From assembly GCA_036555585.1 (NCBI GenBank), contig DATBLE010000058.1, forward strand, positions 1 through 64,000: a stretch of 64,000 nt of DNA. Direction: 5' to 3'. The translations under genes were made by a program, and so were the position numbers. This stretch comes from DATBLE01 sp036555585. GTDB taxonomy: Bacteria; Actinomycetota; Thermoleophilia; Gaiellales; Gaiellaceae. Below the pieces are notes generated by a model. The model had not been told where the DNA came from. It ran no database searches and saw only the letters and a program-made list of their open reading frames with translations. Shown here in pieces: positions 58,614 through 64,000 of this stretch. Position 1 is the first letter of the stretch. Each line of letters begins with the position of its first letter.

Positions 58614-59182
58614 TGTCGCGCCGCCGGGACGAGCCGGTCCGGCTCACGCGGATCTACACACGCGGGGGTGACGGGGGCGAGACGAGCCTGGGCGACGGGT
58701 CGCGCGTCGCGAAGACCGATCCGCGGATCGCCGCCGTGGGAGCGGTCGAGGAGCTGAACGCCCAGCTCGGGCTCGTGCTCGCCGCCGAGGTGCCCGACGG
58801 CCTGCGCGAGCCGCTCGAGCGCATCCAGAACGAGCTCTTCGATCTCGGCGCGGACCTCGCGGTGCCGTTCGCCGGCGGCGACGACAGGCTCCGCGTCGCC
58901 CAGTCGCAGGTGGACGGGCTGGAGGAGCTCTGCGACCGGTTCAACGAGGAGCTGCCGATGCTGAAGAGCTTCGTCCTGCCCGGCGGCGGCGAGAGCGCGG
59001 CGAGGCTCCACCTGGCGCGAACCGTCTGCCGGCGGGCCGAGCTGACCGCGCTCCGCGTCTCGCCGGCGAACCCGCTTGCGCTCGTCTACCTGAACCGGTT
59101 GTCCGACCTGCTGTTCATCCTCGCCCGGTGCGCGAACGCCGGCCGGCCGGAGCCGTTGTGGAAACCCGGCGGCTCTCGCTAG
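58613..59182 (+). CDS. Cob(I)alamin adenosyltransferase (PduO type)
   Basis: A 189-residue enzyme making adenosylcobalamin. RIYTRGGDGGETSLGDGSRVAKTDPRI is the ATP-binding N-terminus, VEELNAQLGL and RRAELTALRVSPANPLALVYLNRLSDLLFIL the helices with the conserved Arg/Glu/Asn. It supplies the cofactor of the mutase at 60422 and of the CarH-type receptor at 18791. Overlaps the previous stop (TGATG). Confidence 0.94.
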   Translation: MSRRRDEPVRLTRIYTRGGDGGETSLGDGSRVAKTDPRIAAVGAVEELNAQLGLVLAAEVPDGLREPLERIQNELFDLGADLAVPFAGGDDRLRVAQSQVDGLEELCDRFNEELPMLKSFVLPGGGESAARLHLARTVCRRAELTALRVSPANPLALVYLNRLSDLLFILARCANAGRPEPLWKPGGSR

Positions 59183-60405
59183 CGGCTCCGACGCGTGCGC
59201 TCTTCGGGTCGGGCCTGTTCGTGGGCGTGGCGGTGTTCACCGCGAACGGCCTGAACGCGCTCTTCCAGATCGCGCTCGCCCGTGTGCTCTCGCCGGCCGA
59301 GTACTCGGTGCTCGTCGCCCTGGTGGTGATCACGCTGATCGCGGCCGTGCCGCCGCTCGCCTTCCAGGCGAGCGTGGCGCGCGAGGTGGCGCTCGAGCTG
59401 GACGGCGGCCGCCGCGACCGGGCCGGGGCCGCGCTGCGCGACACGGTCCGCGGGCTCGTCCCCTGGGCGGCGTGCGTCCTGCTGCTCGGCGCGATCGCCT
59501 CGGGGGTCATGGCCGCGAGCGGCGGGGGCGATGCGGCGGCGACCTTCGCGACCGCGGCGACGATCGCCTTCGCGCTGATCATCCCTGCCGTCTGGGGCGG
59601 CCTGCTCGGCGCGCGGCTCTTCCTCGTCTTCGGTCTCGCCCAGCTCGCGTTCGCGGGCACGCGGTTCGCCGCGGGCCTGGCGATCGGGCTCGCCGGCGGC
59701 GACGCCGCCGCCGTGATGGCCGGCGTCGCGGCGGCGACCGCCGTCACCCTCGTCGTGACGTTCAGGCCGGTGCGCGGTCTCTGGCACGACGCCGAGCGGG
59801 CGGGGCGCCGCCGGTTGGCCACGCTCCCCAACGCGGCCGCCGCCACCGGTCTGACCGTCCTGATGGCGCTCGCAACCGTCGACGTGCTGGTGGCGAACCT
59901 CGCCTTCGCCGCGGGCACGTCCGGGGCCTACGGGGTGGCGTCGGTCTGCGCCCGCGTGCAGCTGCTGCTGCCGATCGGCGTCGTCACCGTGCTGTTCCCG
60001 CGCGTGGCCACGCTTCGCGATCCCGAGCGGGAACGGCGCCACCTGCTCGCCGGCCTCGCGGTCGTCTCCACCCTCGGCGCGTTCCTCACCGCCCTGCTCT
60101 GGGCCTTCGCCGGCCCGATCGTCGACCACATCTTCGGGAGCAAGTACGCGGCCGCGGTCCCGTGGCTGGGGCCGCTGTCGCTGGCGATGACCCTGTACGC
60201 GCTGGCGACCGTCTACCTCTACCACTTCCTCTCGCTCGCGCGCACCCGCTTCGCGCTCGTGCTGGTCGCGATCCAGGCGGCGCAGCTGGTCGCCTTCGCC
60301 CTGCTCCACGGCAGCCCGTCCGAGCTGATCGGCGTCCAGATCGCGACGGCCGCGGTGACGGTCGCGGCCGCGGAGGCCTGGTACCTGCTGCGCGGGCGGG
60401 GCTAG
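59158..60405 (+). CDS. MATE/Wzx-like polysaccharide-flippase-type membrane protein
   Basis: About 415 residues with 12 or so membrane helices. GLNALFQIALARVLSPAEYSVLVAL is the flippase-type N-terminus, and FGSKYAAAVPWLGPLSLAMTLYAL the C-terminal domain. Role in lipid-linked sugar export is the family expectation. I chose GTG 59158; GTG 59128 is possible. It overlaps the adenosyltransferase by 25 nt. Confidence 0.82.
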   Translation: METRRLSLAAPTRALFGSGLFVGVAVFTANGLNALFQIALARVLSPAEYSVLVALVVITLIAAVPPLAFQASVAREVALELDGGRRDRAGAALRDTVRGLVPWAACVLLLGAIASGVMAASGGGDAAATFATAATIAFALIIPAVWGGLLGARLFLVFGLAQLAFAGTRFAAGLAIGLAGGDAAAVMAGVAAATAVTLVVTFRPVRGLWHDAERAGRRRLATLPNAAAATGLTVLMALATVDVLVANLAFAAGTSGAYGVASVCARVQLLLPIGVVTVLFPRVATLRDPERERRHLLAGLAVVSTLGAFLTALLWAFAGPIVDHIFGSKYAAAVPWLGPLSLAMTLYALATVYLYHFLSLARTRFALVLVAIQAAQLVAFALLHGSPSELIGVQIATAAVTVAAAEAWYLLRGRG

Positions 60406-60421
60406 GGCACAATTTCCAGGA

Positions 60422-62050
60422 GTGGCGATCACGGAAGACACCGCGGGGCTCGACAGCCGCCCTGAGCGCGAGGAGCTCCACTCGACCATCTCCGGCGTCC
60501 CGGTCGACCCGCTCTACTCGCCCGAGAACGTCGACGTCGACTACGGCCGCGACCTCGGCGCCCCGGGCGCGTTCCCGTTCACGCGCGGGGTCTACCCGTC
60601 GATGTATCGCGGGCGGCTGTGGACGATGCGCCAGTTCGCGGGCTTCGGCACCGCGGTGGAGACGAACGAGCGGTTCCGCTACCTGCTCGAGCACGGCCAG
60701 ACGGGGCTCTCGACCGCGTTCGACATGCCGACGCTGATGGGGTACGACTCCGACCATCCGCGCGCGCTGGGCGAGGTGGGCCGCGAGGGCGTCGCGATCG
60801 ACTCGCTGGACGACATGGAGACCCTGTTCGCGGGGATCCCGCTGGACGAGGTGTCCACCTCGATGACGATCAACTCGCCGGCGGCGATCCTGCTTGCCTT
60901 CTACGTCGCCGTCGGCGACGAGCAGGGCGTCGCGCGGGAGCGGCTCAGGGGAACGGTGCAGACCGACATCCTCAAGGAGTACATCGCGCAGAAGGAGTTC
61001 ATCTTCCCGCCGGAGCCCTCGATGCGGCTGGTGGTGGACATGATCGAGTGGTGCGCGGCCGAGCTGCCGCGGATGCATCCCGTCTCGATCTCGGGCTACC
61101 ACATTCGGGAGGCGGGCTCGACGGCGGCGCAGGAGCTGGCCTTCACGCTCGCCGACGGGTTCGCCTACGTGGACGCCGCCCTCGCCCGCGGCCTGGACGT
61201 GGACGAGTTCGCGCCGCGCCTCTCGTTCTTCTTCAACGCCCACATCGACTTCTTCGAGGAGATCGCCAAGTACCGCGCCGCCCGGCGCATCTGGGCGCGC
61301 GAGCTGCGCGACCGCTACGGGGCGAAGAACCCGCGCTCCTGGCTGATGCGCTTCCACACCCAGACCGCGGGCGTCTCGCTGACCGCGCAGCAGCCGCACG
61401 TGAACATCGTGCGCACGGCGATCGAGGCGCTGGCGGCGGTGCTGGGCGGGACGCAGTCGCTGCACACGAACTCGTTCGACGAGGCGCTGGCGCTGCCGAC
61501 CGAGGAGGCGGTGCTGCTCGCGCTGCGGACGCAGCAGGTGATCGCCCACGAGACGGGGGTGGCGCGCACGATCGACCCGCTCGGCGGCAGCTACTACCTG
61601 GAGGAGCTCACCAACCGCCTGGAGGCGGAGGCCTACGAGTACTTCCGGCGCATCGACGAGCTGGGCGGGGTGGTTGCGGCGATCCGGGACAACTTCTTCC
61701 AGCGCGAGATCGCCGAGGCGTCGTTCCGCTACCAGGCCGAGGTCGAGGCCGAGGAGCGGATCGTGGTCGGCGTGAACCACTACGAGCTGGACGAGGACGA
61801 GCCGATTCCGATCCTGCGGATCGACCCGGGCCTCGAGCGGGAGCAGATCGAGCGGGTGCGTGCGGTCCGCGCGCGGCGCGACTCCGAGGCGGCGGAGGGA
61901 GCGGTCGTCCGGCTGAAGCAGGTGGCCGCCGCGGACGGAAACCTGATGGACCCGATCCTCGCCGCCGCGAAGGCGTACGTGACCATGGGCGAGATGTGCG
62001 ACGCGCTCCGCGAGGTCTGGGGGGTGTGGCGCGAGACCCCCGTCTTCTGA
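60422..62050 (+). CDS. Methylmalonyl-CoA-mutase-type large (catalytic) subunit
   Basis: A 542-residue adenosylcobalamin mutase catalytic chain with no B12-binding domain, so a separate small subunit must exist elsewhere. TRGVYPSMYRGRLWTMRQFAGFGTA, GLSTAFDMPTLMGYDSDHP, STSMTINSPAAILLAFYV, GTVQTDILKEY and RFHTQTAGVSLTAQQPHVNIVR are family blocks. Which acyl-CoA it rearranges is not settled. AGGA precedes GTG 60422. The adenosyltransferase two genes upstream fits. Confidence 0.92.
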   Translation: MAITEDTAGLDSRPEREELHSTISGVPVDPLYSPENVDVDYGRDLGAPGAFPFTRGVYPSMYRGRLWTMRQFAGFGTAVETNERFRYLLEHGQTGLSTAFDMPTLMGYDSDHPRALGEVGREGVAIDSLDDMETLFAGIPLDEVSTSMTINSPAAILLAFYVAVGDEQGVARERLRGTVQTDILKEYIAQKEFIFPPEPSMRLVVDMIEWCAAELPRMHPVSISGYHIREAGSTAAQELAFTLADGFAYVDAALARGLDVDEFAPRLSFFFNAHIDFFEEIAKYRAARRIWARELRDRYGAKNPRSWLMRFHTQTAGVSLTAQQPHVNIVRTAIEALAAVLGGTQSLHTNSFDEALALPTEEAVLLALRTQQVIAHETGVARTIDPLGGSYYLEELTNRLEAEAYEYFRRIDELGGVVAAIRDNFFQREIAEASFRYQAEVEAEERIVVGVNHYELDEDEPIPILRIDPGLEREQIERVRAVRARRDSEAAEGAVVRLKQVAAADGNLMDPILAAAKAYVTMGEMCDALREVWGVWRETPVF

Positions 62051-62104
62051 CCCGACCGCCGAGGCTAACTTCGGCGCTACCCTGACCGTCTCAGTGGTAG
62101 CCCC

Positions 62105-62665
62105 GTGCAACCGTCGACGATGAAGCTCGGATCACCGCGGACCCAGCGGAGCCTCCTCTGGGTGTCCGGCTTCGTGCTGGCCGCCGGCATCGCGGCGGTC
62201 CTGATCGTGTTCCTGCGGAACACGGGCCACTCCGAGGAGGCGCCGCTCTCGACCGTCCCGGTCCAGACGGTGACGACGCCGAAGAAGGCGCCCCTGGAGA
62301 AAGAGGCGCGCGAGGTGGCGGGCAAGTTCATCCTCACCGCGGTCCAGCGGAAGGAGCTGCCGGAGGCGTGGAAGCTCGTCGGCCCCGGCATCCGCCAGGG
62401 CCTGACCTACAAGCAGTGGCTGACCGGGACGATCCCCGTCGTCCCCTTCCTCGATCCGATCAAGCTCGCGCCGATCAAGGTCGACCTGTCGACGAAGAAC
62501 TACGCGCTGCTCGAGGTGATCCTCGTGCCCGTCTCGAGCAAGGTCCGTGCGCAGATCTTTACGATCGAGGTGATCAAGGTCGGCAAGGGCAAGCATCGCC
62601 ACTGGGTGGTCAACTCGTGGGCGCCGCGCTCGCACCCGACGATCCCGAACAACCCGAGCGGCTAG
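62105..62665 (+). CDS. Membrane-anchored protein, first of two paralogues
   Basis: A 186-residue protein. One membrane helix (residues 17-37), a Pro/Thr linker, then an exported domain with REVAGKFILTAVQRKELPEAWKLV and GLTYKQWLTGTIPVVPF. The GTIPVVPF block and layout recur in the next gene. Function unknown. GTG 62105; an in-frame ATG at 62120 is possible. Confidence 0.7.
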   Translation: MQPSTMKLGSPRTQRSLLWVSGFVLAAGIAAVLIVFLRNTGHSEEAPLSTVPVQTVTTPKKAPLEKEAREVAGKFILTAVQRKELPEAWKLVGPGIRQGLTYKQWLTGTIPVVPFLDPIKLAPIKVDLSTKNYALLEVILVPVSSKVRAQIFTIEVIKVGKGKHRHWVVNSWAPRSHPTIPNNPSG

Positions 62666-62713
62666 CCCGGGCGGCGGGATGCCGCCCGCTCCGCACGGGC
62701 GTATCCTGAGCCG

Positions 62714-63457
62714 ATGAGGCCGCTGAGCTCGAGCCGGTTCCGCAGGAGGGCCGCCTGGCTCGGCGTCTGTGCGGCGGTGGCGGGCGCAGTCGCGTTCGTC
62801 GGGATCCACTACTCGAACACCGGCCACACGCTCCCGCAGACCTTCCGGCCCGGGAAGCCGCAGCTGGTGCCCAAGAGCCCCAAGAGCGACCCGTTCACCC
62901 CCGCCGAGCAGCGCGAGGTGCGCGCGGTCGCCGTTCGCTTCATCGAGAGCGCCGTCTACCGCAAGCACGTGGGCGACTCGTTCGCGCTCACGACCAGCGA
63001 GCTGCATCAGGGGCTCTCCCGGGCCGACTGGGCGCGAGGGACGATCCCGGTCGTCCCGTTCCCGGAGAAGGCGGTCGACACGGTTCGCTGGCGGTTCGAC
63101 TACTCGTACGCGAAGGAGGTCGGGCTCGAGGTCGCGTTCTACCCGAAGGTCGCATCGGGCGTGCAACGGCAGATCTTCGACATCGCGCTCCAGGACCACG
63201 GCAAGACCGGCGCGCCGCACTGGCTCGTCTCGTACTGGGCACCCGAAGGCGGCGCGCAGCTCGCGCAGGCAGACCCGCGCGCGGCGCCGATCGACACGAC
63301 GGCGCCGAAGCCGCCGCTCGGAGCGGTCTGGCTGATCGTCCCGGTGGGAGTGGTCGTCGGCGGAGTCGTCGGCGTGATCGCGTTCGTCGCCATCCGCGGG
63401 CGGGTCCGGCAGCGCCGCGCCGTGCGGCTCTACAGGTCGAGCTCGAGCCCGTCCTGA
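62714..63457 (+). CDS. Membrane-anchored protein, second paralogue
   Basis: A 247-residue protein with an N-terminal helix (about residues 12-30), an exported domain with VRFIESAVYRKHVGDSFAL and GLSRADWARGTIPVVPF, and a second C-terminal helix (VWLIVPVGVVVGGVVGVIAFVAI) with a basic tail, so both ends are likely cytosolic. ATG 62714 is 6 nt after TATCCT. Function unknown. Its end overlaps the convergent MBL-fold gene by 28 nt. Confidence 0.72.
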   Translation: MRPLSSSRFRRRAAWLGVCAAVAGAVAFVGIHYSNTGHTLPQTFRPGKPQLVPKSPKSDPFTPAEQREVRAVAVRFIESAVYRKHVGDSFALTTSELHQGLSRADWARGTIPVVPFPEKAVDTVRWRFDYSYAKEVGLEVAFYPKVASGVQRQIFDIALQDHGKTGAPHWLVSYWAPEGGAQLAQADPRAAPIDTTAPKPPLGAVWLIVPVGVVVGGVVGVIAFVAIRGRVRQRRAVRLYRSSSSPS

Positions 63458-64000
63458 GCCCGCTCGAGCCCGGGCGGGAGGTCGAGCTCGTCCGGCCGGT
63501 GCGTGACCAGCAACCGCTTCGCTCCCGAGGCTGCGAAGGCCGCAACCGCCTCGTCGGCGGAGAGGTGGCCGCGCGGCTGGCCGTCCGCGTCACCGTCGAT
63601 CAGCGTCGCCTCGCAGACGAACAGGTCGGCGTCGCGGGCGACCTCCGCGAGCGTGTCGCTCGGCGCCGAGTCGCCCGAGTACGCGAGGGTCTTCGAGCCG
63701 TCCGTGACGCGGAAGGCGAAGGTCCGCACGGTGTAGTGCGGAACCTCGGTCGCGGTCACGGTCAGCTCGGCCGCCGTCGTGAACGGCTCGTCCTCCGGAT
63801 ACTCGACGAGCTCGAACGCGTTCCAGAACATCGTCGGCGTCCCCATCCGCTCGCCGAAGGAGCCGAGCAGGTCGATCCCGCCCGACGGCAGCCAGAGCTC
63901 CGGCTTCGGCACGTTCCGGCCGAGGCCGAACATGCTGCCCCACACCCACGGGACGAGGTCGCCCCAGTGGTCGAGGTGCCAGTGCGAGATCAGGATCGCG
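63430..64000 (-). CDS. Metallo-beta-lactamase-fold hydrolase, 5' end beyond the window
   Basis: A partial frame that continues past 64000. The most upstream visible part has the S-H-W-H-L-D-H-W-G-D metal motif (HxHxDH). TLAYSGDSAPSDTLAEVA and CEATLIDGDADGQPRGHLSADEAV follow, and LLVTHRPDELDLPP ends the fold, as in RNase Z/ElaC-like phosphodiesterase-type hydrolases. Substrate unknown. Confidence 0.85.
   Translation of the reverse strand, partial: AILISHWHLDHWGDLVPWVWGSMFGLGRNVPKPELWLPSGGIDLLGSFGERMGTPTMFWNAFELVEYPEDEPFTTAAELTVTATEVPHYTVRTFAFRVTDGSKTLAYSGDSAPSDTLAEVARDADLFVCEATLIDGDADGQPRGHLSADEAVAAFAASGAKRLLVTHRPDELDLPPGLERAQDGLELDL

Overview
The window is very GC-rich, with strong G/C preference at third codon positions. 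It carries actinobacterial hallmarks: a NucS/EndoMS mismatch endonuclease, a HelD-type RNA polymerase recycling ATPase, a DUF3105 protein, DHA2 drug exporters, and many genes whose start codon lies 6-8 nt after a TANNNT -10 box, so that the mRNA should be leaderless. I infer an actinomycete of the Thermoleophilia (Gaiellales/Solirubrobacterales-like) kind. The lineage is inference; no marker gene such as rRNA is present.

Layout. 0.1-16.7 kb: an AddB/AddA-like recombination helicase-nuclease pair, endonuclease III, an acetyltransferase, a PAS protein, CorA, thioredoxin reductase, RmuC, a DinG helicase with a LexA/SOS box, a DUF3105 protein, tRNA-Leu(UAA), a glutamate-type dehydrogenase and a CBS protein. 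17.0-24.0 kb: tRNA-fMet followed by a putative island ending in a second copy of the tRNA 3' half. The island carries a CarH/LitR-type B12 photoreceptor-repressor, an operator of 11-bp repeats, DUF378, fasciclin, SRPBCC, photolyase and two NAD-binding epimerase-like genes. The photolyase and the next ORF are each frameshifted. 24-38.8 kb: cyclase, TfoX-like protein, a sigma-70 factor with an apparent CTG start, AAA ATPase, APC permease, ECF sigma with a SnoaL-like tail plus an overlapping STAS gene, two DHA2 exporters around a TetR gene, thymidine kinase, an ECF sigma/anti-sigma pair, a 0.53-kb structured non-coding region and a DEAD-box helicase. 38.8-47.8 kb: HelD, MOSC protein, a heme-copper-oxidase/NnrS-like membrane protein, NucS, TetR, nitroreductase, nitrilase, methyltransferase.

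47.8-53.8 kb is a complete minus-strand trp operon (trpL-E-G-D-CF-B-A), its genes overlapping by 1-8 nt. Its leader encodes a 21-residue peptide with two Trp codons and a textbook attenuator. 53.8-62.1 kb holds acyl-CoA metabolism: thiolase, hydroxyacyl-CoA dehydrogenase, a flavoprotein reductase, acyl-CoA dehydrogenase, a cobalamin adenosyltransferase and a methylmalonyl-CoA-mutase-type large subunit. A 172-bp MITE-like element lies at the end of the thiolase gene. Two tandem secreted/anchored paralogues and a truncated metallo-beta-lactamase-fold gene close the window.

The strongest candidates for new biology are the CarH-controlled light-response island at tRNA-fMet, the trp attenuator, the folded RNA domain upstream of the DEAD-box helicase, the promoter that fires directly into a terminator upstream of a 57-residue His-rich protein, and the MITE/REP-like palindromes. 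All calls were made by reading; no database search or folding program was run.
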